Source: Fragum whitleyi (taxonomy: Eukaryota > Mollusca > Bivalvia > Cardiida > Cardiidae). Taken from it: 64,000 nucleotides of DNA. Position 1 is the stretch's first letter, and every line of letters begins with the position of its first letter. The stretch covers positions 12,074,957 through 12,138,956 of the forward strand of contig OX411552.1 of the NCBI GenBank assembly GCA_948146395.1. Reading direction: 5' to 3'. A program made the position numbers and the translations under genes. The notes under the pieces were generated by a model that saw nothing but the letters and a program-made list of their open reading frames with translations, had not been told where the DNA came from and ran no database searches. Positions 45,301 through 54,852 of this stretch are shown piece after piece.

Positions 45301-48300
45301 CTATTGTAATTGCCTATATATTTAACACTTTGCTGTTTAATCCCTGCTTTTTACGTGCCTGTTATTATATGATTGAGAAAACATTGTGAAAAAAGAAGAA
45401 ATTGCTTCTGACAAGCAATTTCTTCTTTTTCCACACTATTTTCTACCCTACTGAATGGTTATTTTTCCAATTAAATCCACTTTAAATTTTTGTCTGCTAA
45501 ACCTTTGAATTTGGACAGGTCCAAAATTTTGTAAAACAGGAAAGGGTTAAAGGCACTTACAATAGTCTTGGGCAGACCTCTCAATCGGAAAATTATAATC
45601 TTCTTTGAAACCAGAAGGCAGGTAGTCTTGATATTAGGTATGTGTCATCCTCTAGTGGACCACTATTATTTTTATCTAAATTATGCCATTGGGGTCATGT
45701 TTTGTCTCTTTCTGGGAACATTCGGCACATGGGATTGAATCCAGGCAATACATCAGGGTCTGAGTTTATTAAACTTTTATTGTACTCAATTTTGAATTTT
45801 TTTCAAACTTCGAATTGAATATTGAAAGAATTTAATAAAAGATGATATGAGTTATTGTTTGTAACAATATATTTATACTAACTTAAATGTTCATGTATTT
45901 ATTATAGTACATTGTGTATTACAATAGAATTTAAAAAAAAAAAGCTAAAATCTCAAGCTCAAACTTAAATGAATTCTTAAATGAGCACCAAAAAATCTTA
46001 TGCTCTTATCATGAATGCAGAAAATGTCAAAAAGCAGCCCAGTGCTTTTGTACCAAGGCAGAAAATGACTCTTCAATAACTTTACTGAAAGATCAGTAGA
46101 AGTGGTGTTTAAGGATAAATGGCTAACTGCAGCCTCATTCAATATTTATCATCTTAGATTTTGTGACCTTCCCCAGCAATATTGTTTTTATCTGGCATTG
46201 ATCTGCTGATGTCTGTCCATCTGTCTTCTTGTCCAAAACAACCATACTAACTAAACATTTTCTTGTAACAGTCCATCTCGCTTGAGCAACCATGTCTACT
46301 TTGCCACTGTTTTTATCAAGCAACTGTTTCAAAATCCCATTAGTTAAGTCAAAATAACCTAAAAAGTAGAGATTATCAGTCTAAAAATTATCATAAATGA
46401 ACCACATATTGTTAAAACTCATTTGAATTGTCTCGAAGAGGCAAATCTATTGAGTTTTAAAAAAGAATTTTTGAGAAATCCGCATACATATTCCGTTAAA
46501 TTTATGTTTCTACTTTGTAAACAAAACATGTTCTAAGTGACCATTCTCTCAAACTTTGCTTTTTAGCTTGACTATTCGAAGAATAGGTGGGCTATTCCAG
46601 TCATCCGGGCGTCGGCTTCGGCGTCTGCGTAATGCTTTGGTTAAGTTTTTACGTGCAAGTGTTTAAAATCTCTGTTTCTATTAAAGCTATTGCTTTGAAT
46701 CTTTGCACATGCTTCTGTGACCATAATATCAGCCTCTAGACAAAGATTCAATACCCTGATATAGAATTTAGTGGAATTTTAACCCTTTTTGGACTTAGAA
46801 ATCTTGGTTAAGTTTTTACGTGCAAATGTTGTTTATCTGTAATATTTCTGTTTCTATAAAAGCTATTGCTTTGAAACTTTACACATGCTTCTGTGACCAT
46901 AATATCACCCTCTTGACAAAGATTCATTGCTCTGGTATTGAATTTAGTGAAATTTTAACCCTTTTCGGTTAAGCTTGGTTAAGTTTTTACGTGCAAAGGT
47001 TGTACATCAGTTATATCTCTAATTCTAGTAAAGCCATTGCTTTGAAACTTTACACATGCCTCTGTGACCATTATATCAGCCTTTTGACAAAGATTCAATA
47101 CTCTGATATTGAATTTAATGGAATTTTAACCCTTTTTGGACTTAGATATTCCTGGTTAAGTTTTTACATGCAAATGTTGTATATCAGTTATAGCTCTATT
47201 TCTACCTAGGCCTTTGCTTTGAAACTTCACACATACTTCTGTTACCATGATATCAGCTTCTAAACAAAGATTAATTACTCTCATATTGAATTTCATAGAA
47301 TTTTTACCTTTTCAGACTCAGAAATTCTTGGTAAAGTTTTTACGTGCAAATGTTGTACATCAGTTATATCTCTAATTCTAATAAAGCTAGTATTGTTTGG
47401 AAACTTTACACATGCTTCTGTGATCATAATAACAGCCTCTTGACAAAGATTCAATTCTCTGGTATTGAATTTAGTGGATTTTTAACCCTTTTTGGACTTA
47501 GAAATCTTGGTTAAGTTTTTACGTGCAACTGATGTACATCTGTATCTACTAAAGCTGTTGCTTGGAAACTTTACACATGCTTCTTTGACTATAATATTAG
47601 CCCACAGAAAAAGATTCATTACTCTGATGTTTACTTTAGTGGAATTTGAAACCTTTTTCGACCTTAAAAATCTTGGTTATGTTTTTATGTGCAACTGTTT
47701 TATATTAGTTGTATCTCTTCTCCTACTAAAGCTATTTCTTTGAAACTTTGCACATGCTCCTGTGACCATAATATCAGCCTCTAGATAAAGATTCTTTTCC
47801 CTTGACTTAAATTGTATTGAATTTCCAATGTCGATATTGATTTGCTGTTACTATCCAGCACTAGGAATAGTCGAGCTTCGCTGTCCTCCGACAGCTCTTG
47901 TTATTTGTCCCATAATTGAATGCATTTTTACACATTTTACTGTTTTTTTTGACCCTTAAACCAGGGTTTTGACCCCCAAAACCTATAATATCTTATTTTG
48001 ACCCTTAGAAATCGACCCCCATTGAGATAAATTTCTAAGGGTCAAAACTTTTTAAGATGCATCCAATATACCATCTCAAATTTTACAAATCAATTGCTTA
48101 CTTCATATCTTTAAAAGAAAAGGTCAAATGACTCTTAAACATTGAAAATTCTTACATAAATTTAGCGCTTTCTTGTCTTTTGACCCCTTTAAAATCTGTT
48201 TTGACCCAAGGAATTGAATGGTTAAGGGGTCAATGACTCCCTAATTACAAACCCTAGCACAAGCCCTGATGAGAGTCAATCTCATAACTTCTATTAGACC

Positions 48301-51300
48301 AAAATCGTCTTAGCTCTTGACACTGACTTTTAATGAAATTCAGCTATTCACTTATACTTAACACATACATGTATATGTGCATACATCTTTTGTGTACTGA
48401 CGTGTGTATATGTACATATATATTTGTGTAAGTAAGTGTATGTGTATATGTGTTTATGAATATTATTTTCCACTGGTTGCATGTTTGTAATGTTGTGTTG
48501 TATTTTGCTATTTGTAAAGGCAGGAGGCCATATATCATACTGAATAAAGTAAACTAAACTATCGATGATTGTACATAATTGTCTATCTATTCAGGGTATT
48601 ATACCACCAGATTACGTCATTGAGATAAGAATTAGACCATGGCTTCCAGATGACCCACTCAACAAGAATGATGGCTGTGGTACGCTTACTAATATTCATC
48701 CAATACATGAAGATGAAGAAGGGAATTGTTATTTTAGAAGACAGGCCAGTTTGATTAAGGTAGTGATCCTTTTAGAAAAATGTTGAAATCAGGTCTGCAT
48801 TCTGGAAGACTAAATTTGCAAACTGTTTGCAAATTATACCTCCCTTTGCATGCAAGGGTATGTTCAAAGCCATTTAAGTAGGGTATAATTTGCAAACAGA
48901 TTGCAATATTTTGTCATGCTGAACATAGGGCATACAGACTTCCAGAATTTTCAGGCGATATCATACTAGTCGTGAAAAAAATGTTCTCTGAAATTGCTCA
49001 ACTTTGCTTATAATTTAACCTTTGTTGTTGTACATATATGTAGACATTTTATATATATCTACTTTTTACTTAAGCTGAAACTACCTGTACTCTGATAAAA
49101 AAAAAAAAGTTAAAGTTGGGTTCATAGTCTGTTTCTATGCTAGGCATACTTAACGGACTTCACACTTGAAAAAAATAGAGCTATATTATTAAGGTGATAT
49201 CTCTTAGTGCAGTTTTAGCTCACTTGAGCATATTGTGATTGCGGTGGTGTGTATATACATAATAGCTTCTACTTGCCCACAATCAAATTACATGTATATT
49301 GTCCACAAATAAATAAATAATATAATTTTTTTATTTAAAACAGTGGGGGTTTATATTTAAGAAAATGATGGAACTCAGTCTAGAGGGCAGAGTTTTGGCT
49401 CAGTATTTCAATCTAGCTGAAAATGTTTGTCCGAATAAATCATTGGCAGATATTATTGAACAAGATCAGACTGCATAGATGTGAGGTATGACTGTAGCCT
49501 ATTGCTGCTGTTTTTATCTTAGACAAGATAGAAAATAGATATTATGCATTATATTTAATGTCTAATACGTTACCCATATTCCATTTGATAAATTTCAGTA
49601 TTCAATGAGTGAGATAGCCCAACTCAGTAGGCAAGAAGTTCAAGAAAGTTGCTTAGAAAAAATTGACAGGTAAGTCAACTGTCATGTGTTTACAGTCAAT
49701 CTTGCTCCAGCAGCCACTTCTATTCAGCAACTTTTTTTCATTAAGCGACAGTTTTCAAAATCTCTTCTCTAAATCAAAATATCTTAAAAAGTAGGTATTG
49801 TTGGTTTAAAAGTTATGTAAATGAATCCTTCATTGTAAAACCTCACCAGAATCGTCTCAATAGGACAATTCTATTGGGTATATTATTATTTGGAAATTCA
49901 ATGAAAAAAATAAGTTTCTTTTTCATAAACAAACATGTATTAAGGGACCATTTTCTTTAAAGACCACTTTTTAGCTCACCTGAGCAAGAAGTGCTCAAGG
50001 TGAGCTATTGTGATCTTCCCATGTCCACAAACAGTCATCTGTCGTCCACAATTTCTTTAAACATCTTCGTCTCCTTAACCAGTGGGCCAATCTTGATGAG
50101 GCTTGGCAGGGATGTTCCTTGGGTCAAGCTCTACCAAAGTTGTTCAAATAAATGAAATCCAGCCTTAACTTTTCCTTTACCCTTAACAAAATAGGGGAAA
50201 ATATGAAAATCTTCAAAAATCTTCTTCGCTGAAACCAGAAGGCAGACATCTTTCATATTTGGTATGTAGCATCATCTAGTTGAACTCTACCAAGTTTGCT
50301 CATATCAAGACCCTGGGGTCACATTTGGGCTCCACTCGGGTGCATCCCCTCTTACATGGAATCAAATAGCGCAATTGGTTAGGCATAAGACTTCCAATCC
50401 GGAAGTTGTGGGTTCGATCCCCGGTGGCGGCAAATATCCTTTCTGACGTTTATCTTTCACCAATGGGTAGATAATCGTAAACCTATGTGAAATAGCAGTT
50501 GGAGGCTAGAAAAGGGTGTTATGGTAGTACAGGTGAAAGAAATACCAGGAATCCATTGTTAGGAGCTCCGGCCGCCGCAATATAACTGCGAGATTGTTGA
50601 AAGCGGCGTTAAACCCATTCAAAAAAACAAACAAACATAGAATCAAAGAGTGAAAAGGCATTTCCTTCTTGCTCTTGGCTTAAAATATTCCATGGTATTG
50701 ATCTTACGTAGAAATTATCTCTTTGTTGACATCTGCTTATTAAATTAATGGGATGTCCCAGGGATCAAAGAGACTAAGAAGAGCAATCTAAGACCTTCAT
50801 GGTCCTCTTGTTCAAATATTTATTTTATGAGGTTCCCAGATGTTCTTTTTTTGCATGATGGGTCGCATATTCATTACTCTCATATTAATCGAATGGAATT
50901 TGGCTAAGTATAGAATTTGGCTTAGTTTAACATTGATCTGCTGTTACCAATGATATGTCTTGTTTTATGGACTAACTAACAAATATTTTACAAGACTGGT
51001 GGGACAAATGAAATTCAATCAATTTATATTTGTGACCTCTCATCCAAAAAGGGACCATCTTGGAACCTTGGAAAAATATTTGAAACAAGTATCTGGTGTT
51101 GTATGCAACACATAAAGTCCCCTACCGGCTTCACATTGACTCAATATGGTAATCAATAATAGATTAAGATGAACAAGTCATCAAAATAATTGTCAAACAT
51201 ATGAAATGTTATGCCCAAAATTTCGGAAATATAATTCAAATGACTTGAATAAAGTTACTAAAAGATCAATGATTTGTAATTGCTACCATAGCAAGTGTAA

Positions 51301-52722
51301 TTTTATAAAATAAGAACAACGGTAATCTAAATGTTTAGTGATATTTTTTGCAAGCAAGTTTTCAGCGATCTTAATAAGTTATAAAGACCTTAACCCTTTC
51401 CCAAACAGCAAAAATTTAGGGTTGTCCCATTTGAAAGCTGCTGCAGACGACAAATTGGATGCTACTTAAGGTATAATTTGACAATATTATAGCTCAGAAA
51501 ACATTGAGACAAACGGAGAAAATGCTGTTTATCAGCATTTTCTTCTTTTGTCTCAATGTTTTCCCACGCCAATTCTATCAGGGACGTCAAAACCAGGTCT
51601 TGTTTTGGAAAGGGTTAAACAAGACTTACATGCGTTGTTGTCTCTGCTGTGCCCACTATACAATTCATGCAAGCAATAGACAGATGCAAAAAATAGTATC
51701 AATAACAGTTACCTTGTCTGATCCAAGATGTTTTTCTTCAGTCTTGTTGGTAAGAAATGAGAACTTTCACAGGAGGTGATTAATACTGCTGCATCACCAC
51801 CCTAACTAACATGGCTTATAAATTTTTTTACATTTTAAAACAGGTTTCATCAAGTTAGCTTGCTTAGTTATTAAGTTATTGCAGGATCCATTTTTTGCCA
51901 TATTTTCACTATTTCCGTTACCATAGCATCTGCACTTTTTGTCAAAGAACAAAGATAAAATGATGTGCATAATCTACACATTGCCATCTAGTCATATACC
52001 AAGTCTCATCAAATTAGCTTGCTTACTTATTAACTTATCGCAGGATCCAATATTTTTTGCCATATTTTCACTATTTCCGTAACCATAGCAACAACAATTT
52101 TAGTCTAAAAACAAAAATAAAATGATGTGCATAATCTACACATTGCCATATAGTCATATACCAAGTCTCATCAAACTAGCTTGCTTAGTTATTATCTTAT
52201 CGCAGGATCCCATTTTTGGCCATATTTTCACTATTTCTGTAACCATAGCAACCTCAATTTAAGTCGAAAAACAAAAATAAAATGATGTGCATAATCTACA
52301 CATTGCCATCTAGTCATATACCAACTTTCATCAAAAACGCTTGCTTAGTTATTAAGTTATCGCGGGATCCAGATTTGAGCGGACAGACGGACAGATAGAC
52401 GGACGGACGGACAGACGGAGGGCAAACCCATAGTCCCCTCCGGTGTGAACACCGGAAAGGGACTAAAAAGAGATTAGGTCCAGCATAGGTCAAACTGAGG
52501 TCACATTTCAAAATTTCTTTCTCAAGAAAATATTAATAAAATGGACAATGTATGAAAGACTTCAAACCTAGTCAGTATGCAGAGTCTGTGTAGTCTGACT
52601 AAGGGCGTCACTTTAGTCACAACCTACATAGTGCCATAGTGTGACTGGTTGGTCAAATTTACTTTTCTTTTACCAGGTTGAGAAGAGAGGTAGCTGCATT
52701 GGAGAGTATAGAGATAACTTGA
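33329..52722 (+). CDS. Schlafen-like AlbA_2 domain protein, complete CDS (8 exons)
   Basis: Rebuilt from exons that join in phase with GT-AG ends: 33329-33401, 34534-34618, 35974-36073, 42258-42391, 44053-44155, 48595-48759, 49599-49669, 52677-52722 (777 nt, 258 residues, stop TGA). The ATG at 33329 follows an in-frame TGA at 33323 and an acceptor at 33319, so a 5' UTR exon exists upstream. An AlbA_2 (Schlafen, putative nucleic-acid-binding) fold spans about residues 10-220: EDVTHEFKG (18-25), GKGGTVYLGVIDSGSVRGLQ (62-81), YSPPVKPHRYKIKFVPV (101-117), HNYCWCDKDAV (150-160), YVIEIRIRPW (172-181) and CYFRRQAS (210-217). A charged coiled-coil-like tail (about 225-258) follows. Vertebrate SLFNL1 has the same domain and tail plan but is longer. 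There is no helicase or AAA region. Its biochemical role is unknown; Schlafen relatives act on RNA or in antiviral control, which is not shown here. Introns 3-5 hold duplicated exon pieces. Confidence 0.88.
33860..33882 (+). repeat. Poly-G run
   Basis: About 18 G, preceded by GGGAGG, in intron 1 of the Schlafen-like gene. It is G-quadruplex prone and a likely assembly or length-variation spot. Confidence 0.8.
34083..34180. mobile_element. TTAA MITE family R, partial copy
   Basis: GATCAGACTGCACAACTGTG, CAGGCTGATC and the end TTAGCATGATAAGGGTTAA match the right half of 26030-26276. The left end is not recognisable. Confidence 0.6.
34379..34459. repeat. Long near-perfect hairpin element
   Basis: ATCGATGGCTCAGC..GAAACAGTTGTAACTCCC faces its complement with one small difference across TATATATT. 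The stem is about 36 bp. It lies about 75 bp before exon 2 of the Schlafen-like gene. It directly abuts a CCAGATGGTCCC..GGGTCAC end seen also at 50830-51068. Confidence 0.85.
34763..34985 (-). mobile_element. SINE family B, minus-strand copy
   Basis: The reverse complement reads GGGTTCC..CAGGCTGGCACACTAAC, TCTTTTGGATGAGATG, GGTGCTTTACACCGAGTAAG, then CCTTGCACTATCCCC. The tRNA head is cut off at the B box, where a tandem-unit element begins. Confidence 0.8.
34990..35730 (-). mobile_element. Tandem-unit element T6
   Basis: About four units of roughly 145-150 bp with CTAGAGGCCACATTTTTT, TCAACCTGAAATTTG, TTGATAAAATCTTGGA and AAAACTAGGTCACAGGGTCA. The right end, reversed, is ACAAGAGGGCCATAGTGGCC, the shared head type. 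The tail is truncated at the SINE. Another copy is at about 61330-61720. It is in intron 2 of the Schlafen-like gene. Confidence 0.75.
36292..36551 (+). mobile_element. SINE family A copy with target duplication
   Basis: TCAATTCTAGG at 36281-36291 and TCAATCCTAGG at 36552-36562 flank it. It starts inside the tRNA-like region, has the B box GGGTTAGATCCCCGG, the shared body, and a GGCGTTAAACCCATTCAAAC tail with CAAA repeats. Confidence 0.9.
36571..36620. repeat. Family P hairpin core
   Basis: GTGGAAAAAGAAGAAATTGC faces CAATTTCTTCTTTTCCAC. This is the MITE P core without recognisable CCCTTT ends. A second isolated core lies at about 40755-40805. Confidence 0.7.
36621..38684. other. Intron 3 sequence, low-complexity repeats
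   Basis: Contains the CCCTAAAATTCCTAATTTTT-type repeat (36770-36890, again 38540-38620) and a partial family R hairpin (38200-38306). No exon seen. Confidence 0.45.
38685..38960 (+). mobile_element. SINE family A copy with target duplication
   Basis: ACCTGTAAGA at 38675-38684 and ACCTGTAGA at 38961-38969 flank it. It has A and B boxes (GGTAGCGCGTCTG, GAGTTCAATCCCC), the shared body and a CAAACAAACAAA tail. Confidence 0.88.
39259..39700 (+). pseudogene. Duplicated exon 4 of the Schlafen-like gene, interrupted
   Basis: After an acceptor TTTTTCTAG, bases 39259-39303 translate in exon 4 phase as KQHVLDKLDGHMASY, matching RQHVLGSMADLMARY. The match resumes at 39679 with YSPPVK. The 375 bases between look like an insertion at a TATA target. 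After YSPPVK the similarity stops, and no donor like the real one is seen. The changes between the copies are mostly conservative. It may once have been an alternative exon and is now broken. Confidence 0.75.
39765..40560. repeat. Tandem-unit repeat T7
   Basis: Units of about 120-140 bp with TTTCATTTATGGTCT, CATGGTTTGGTGAATTTCAG and CTTCTTGTAAAAATTCTTGT. The later units decay toward 40560. Termini not resolved. Confidence 0.6.
40913..42246 (-). mobile_element. Tandem-unit element T8
   Basis: Read on the minus strand: head ACAAGAGGACCATGATGGTC, then GCTCACCTGAG; seven units of about 160-165 bp with CCAAACCATGGTTACC-like, TTGGCCAA-like and AACTTTTGAAGAGCTTC-like text; a GACGGACGGACGGACAGACA stretch; tail CTCAGGTGAGCTAAAAAG. 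The head GCTCACCTGAG and tail CTCAGGTGAGC are exact complements. The element ends 11 bases before exon 4 of the Schlafen-like gene. Confidence 0.85.
43265..44052 (+). repeat. Tandem array of acceptor plus 5' half of exon 5
   Basis: Six degenerate copies precede true exon 5 (44053-44155). Each has a TTCTTATTTCAG-like acceptor followed by ACCAACATACTTGAAGACC-like exon text and a CACATTACATGTTACATG spacer. Unit starts are near 43271, 43655, 43724, 43809, 43889 and 43971; the period is about 70-85 bp. The nearest copy reads LTNILEDLIERPHEYK in exon 5 phase, against LTNIPMEDHIERPHQYR in the real exon, and then meets a stop. None continues into the CWCDKDA part. Confidence 0.9.
43358..43645 (+). 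mobile_element. SINE family A inserted at a duplicated splice acceptor
   Basis: Complete copy: tRNA-like head (A box AGCACAGTTGGTAGCACGCC, B box GGGTTCGATACCCGG), shared body and GCGACGTAAAACCCC tail. The target duplication TTATTTCAG is at 43349-43357 and 43646-43654, so the acceptor of one half-exon unit is present on both sides. Confidence 0.9.
44165..44885 (-). mobile_element. Tandem-unit element T9
   Basis: Minus-strand reading: head ACTAGAACTGTCACAGAGCG, then TTATACCCCCC; body with AAGGTCAAGGTCACAG-type repeats; GGACGGACGGACAACC; tail GGGGGGTATAATAAAG that pairs with the head TTATACCCCCC. A CA-repeat lies near 44191-44205. It starts about 20 bases after the donor of exon 5. Confidence 0.75.
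45322..45550. mobile_element. MITE family P, copy 3
   Basis: TTAACACTTTGCTGTTTAAT to ACAGGAAAGGGTTAA. The interior is nearly identical to 10617-10845. It is inserted at the loop of another hairpin element: ACTATTGTAATTGCCTATA on the left and AGGCACTTACAATAGT on the right. Confidence 0.85.
46561..47902 (-). mobile_element. Tandem-unit element T10
   Basis: Minus-strand reading: head AACAAGAGCTGTCGGAGGAC with hairpin CTGTCGGAGGACAG, then CTCGACTATTC; seven units of about 180 bp (forward words TTGGTTAAGTTTTTACGTGC, GCTTTGAAACTTTACACATG, TGTGACCATAATATCAGCCT); tail GAATAGTCAAGCTAAAAA pairing with the head. It is in intron 5 of the Schlafen-like gene. Confidence 0.85.
47903..48594. other. Intron 5 remainder
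   Basis: Contains a TTTTGACCC-type dispersed repeat (47936-48245) and a TATGTG-rich simple stretch (48360-48450). No exon before 48595. Confidence 0.5.
48820..48928. repeat. Foldback element H, copy 4
   Basis: GCAAACTGTTTGCAAATTAT and the complementary ATAATTTGCAAACAGATTGC enclose a degraded loop. It lies about 60 bp after the donor of exon 6. Confidence 0.75.
49968..50812 (-). mobile_element. Tandem-unit element T11, split by a SINE
   Basis: A T8 relative. The minus-strand head is ACAAGAGGACCATGAAGGTC and the tail is GCTCAGGTGAGCTAAAAAG. Forward, AGCTCACCTGAGCAAGAAGT and GTGCTCAAGGTGAGCT form a terminal hairpin. A SINE lies at 50367-50635. Confidence 0.75.
50367..50635 (+). mobile_element. 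SINE family A in T11, with target duplication
   Basis: CATGGAATCAAA at 50355-50366 and CATAGAATCAAA at 50636-50647 flank it. B box GGGTTCGATCCCCGG, shared body, and GGCGTTAAACCCATTC with a CAAA tail. The copy at 36292-36551 is closely related. Confidence 0.9.
50830..51068. mobile_element. MITE with CCAGATGGTCCC ends
   Basis: The left end GGTTCCCAGATGTTCTTTTT and the right end reversed GGTTCCAAGATGGTCCCTTT form inverted repeats of about 35 bp running to GGGTCGCA/AGGTCACA. Loose ends of the same family lie at 18268-18305, 18479-18510, 34339-34376 and 58480-58512. Confidence 0.7.
51084..52469 (+). mobile_element. Tandem-unit element T12 with nested MITE
   Basis: Head ACAAGTATCTGGTGTTGTAT with hairpin GTGTTGTATGCAACAC, then AGTCCCC; three to four units of about 155-165 bp from 51840 (TAGCTTGCTTAGTTATTAAG, GCCATATTTTCACTATTTC, ATGATGTGCATAATCTACAC); GACGGACGGACGGACAGACG; tail GGGACTAAAAAG pairing with AGTCCC in the head. 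A family Q MITE at 51390-51618 is nested. Confidence 0.8.
51390..51618. mobile_element. TTAA MITE family Q, copy 1
   Basis: TTAACCCTTTCCCAAACAGC to GGAAAGGGTTAA with a central hairpin AGAAAATGCTGTTTATCAGC and ATTTTCTTCTTTTGTC. The termini are shared with family P but the interior is different, so one transposase may have moved both. Confidence 0.8.
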
Positions 52723-52786
52723 CTTGACTTGATACCCATAACAGAGGTTATTGTGATATTATTCTGTGTTATTTAATGATCTCTCT

Positions 52787-52909
52787 TAAGATAGCGGACT
52801 CGTAATAGTTTTGCAACCTCTTGTGATTTTCATTAGGAAACCTCAGTAAACTTTGTTAGAGTTCATTATTTCCAAACGCTGTGAGACTATTACATGTCCA
52901 CTGCCTTAA
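52787..52909. repeat. Foldback family N, near the Schlafen-like stop
   Basis: CGGACTCGTAATAGTTTTGC..TTCATTAGGAAACCTCAGT..GAGACTATTACATGTCCACT. It begins 65 bases past the stop codon of the Schlafen-like gene, probably within its 3' UTR. No AATAAA was confidently placed. Confidence 0.65.
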
Positions 52910-53072
52910 AGATGGTGCTACTCAAAGGTTCTAGCCTCTAGGTTTTATAGATTGACAGATCATGTGGATGTACATAGTTAAAGTTAATATTTAGTTCCCC
53001 AATTTATCTTTTGTCTTGGGAAAGGAACAAAAACACTGAATATGCGACCTCAAATTCGTAACTAAAACTTGG

Positions 53073-53106
53073 TGTTGTAACTACAGCTTATTCAAGCTGT
53101 AGTTAG
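53073..53106. repeat. Short palindrome
   Basis: GTTGTAACTACAGCTT and CAAGCTGTAGTTA, the same unit as at 10181-10218. Confidence 0.7.
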
Positions 53107-53129
53107 GATGGTTAGGTTGCCTATCTAAT

Positions 53130-53845
53130 CAAATTTTAGCTCTACTGACTGAATGTCAGAAGAGCAATAGCAATGGCTTGTTTCCTGTCTGGCTTACCTT
53201 GTGTCCGTCCGTCTGAAAACTTTTTCTTGATATCGCAATATTGTTCACAGTTTTCATCAGATTCAAACTTGCAAAGAATGATTGTACCAACATAAAGATG
53301 GTTCTTTTGGAAAATGGGTGAGATTTATCGAACAACATGGAAAAAGGGGCCTTTTGAAAATTGATAAAGATATCTTTGTTATCACAATAGAGGGGACAGA
53401 TGTATTGGGTATGACTGGAAAAGAGGCCTTACGAAATTTGACTAAAATATCCTTGTTTTCATGATAGAGATTACAGTTTTCATCCATTTTGCTTCGAACG
53501 TTCACAGAATGATTGCACTTGAGGATTGCTCATTTCAAAAATGGGTCAGATTGTTAAATTGATTACTAAAAGGGCATCTTATTGAACTTTGTTGAATATA
53601 TCCTCTTTATTGTAATAGAGTCTACAGCATGCATTAGATTTGTTTCAAACTTTCACAGAAAGATTGTACCAATAAAGAGTAAGTTCTGTTTAAAAAATTG
53701 TCATGATGGTCAAGTATCAATGTAAAAGGGGCCTTGTGAAAATTTAATAGAATTTTCCCTGTCCTACAGACCTTTCATGCCTAAGCCAGCAGGCTTTTCA
53801 TGGGAGTCAGCAGAGTGCCACAGGCATTAACAGGCCTCTTGTATT
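53130..53845 (-). mobile_element. Tandem-unit element T13
   Basis: Three units of about 150-200 bp with ACAGTTTTCATCAGATT, TTCACAGAATGATTG and AAAAGGGGCCTTTTGAAAAT. GTCCGTCCGTCTG lies near the left end. The right end, reversed, is ACAAGAGGCCTGTTAATGCC, the common head. An open frame at 53282-53464 is incidental. Confidence 0.7.
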
Positions 53846-54852
53846 GATTGACAGAAGCAATCTTTGAATTTAGAAATCATCTGGCCTCTGATGAACAATC
53901 ACTCTCTAGTTTTGAATTAGGTAAATTCTTCTGATAAGACATTTCACCTGGTTTTTAAATTGGAATATTTAATATGCACCTAGGCCTGCTTCATTAATCG
54001 ATTAATTGAAAAGAAACTGACAGCCCTTCCGAGAAAATATAGGGAAATTAGATGTGTGTACATTTGGCTTAGCTTCATAAAAGAAGGGTTTAAGTAAAAA
54101 AATCTTCCTTACTTGCATGAGGAACAAAGTCTAGTCAAACCATTGTCACACTGGGGGCCTGTTTAACCAAACATCTAAAGATTATTTTTTTGCGTTTGTC
54201 AAAAATGAAAGTTGCTTCTACAGTAGTAACTAAATATGGAAATCTGCCATGCATCATGTCATTGGAATGGTCTTCTAAAGACAATTACAATGAGATATTG
54301 TAAGGCAGAATCTAACAATGAATGAAAACACCAGGTACGATTTATGATTTTGACTTACGATTATTTTTTTGTAAGAAGTTTAATCAAAGGACTGAAGGTC
54401 CTGAAGGTCGCCATGGGGATGATACCATGATATTTCGGAACTTTGGTTATTTGTGATCAATAACTCAGATTTTGAGACAAAAATAACCTGACAGTATTGT
54501 TTACAGGCAAACAGATGATAAGAGATCACAATAGCTCACCCCCAAGCACTTATTGATCTTAAAACAGCTGAATTACAAGCTCCTTTTGTTCAGGTTGCTG
54601 TTCAATTTCAGATGCTAAGCCTTTTCTATCAATTCATGGGTTCTGTTTGGCAGATTCTAAGCAGAATACAATATGTCATATTTTGATGGATGCAACACCT
54701 ACACATCGATTTCCCACCACTATTACCACATCCTCTCTGAGCATCCAGTGTTTTATTGCACTTAGGTTTATGATTATCAACAATTAACCAAACGGCGAAA
54801 TTTTGGGGTGATACAATTTGAAAAGAGTTGCAGACGACAAAATATATTATAT
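53846..54852. other. No recognised gene
   Basis: Contains a foldback-like segment at about 54245-54310 (CATTGGAATGGTCTTC and GACAATTACAATGAG) and a broken MITE Q fragment at about 54795-54850. No exon seen. Confidence 0.45.

Noticed and set aside
46991..47743. Several 70-80 codon ORFs in tandem
   Set aside because: They are translations of 180-bp repeat units in element T10.
53156..53505. Overlapping ORFs on both strands
   Set aside because: They lie in tandem-unit element T13 and the frames are repeat-derived.
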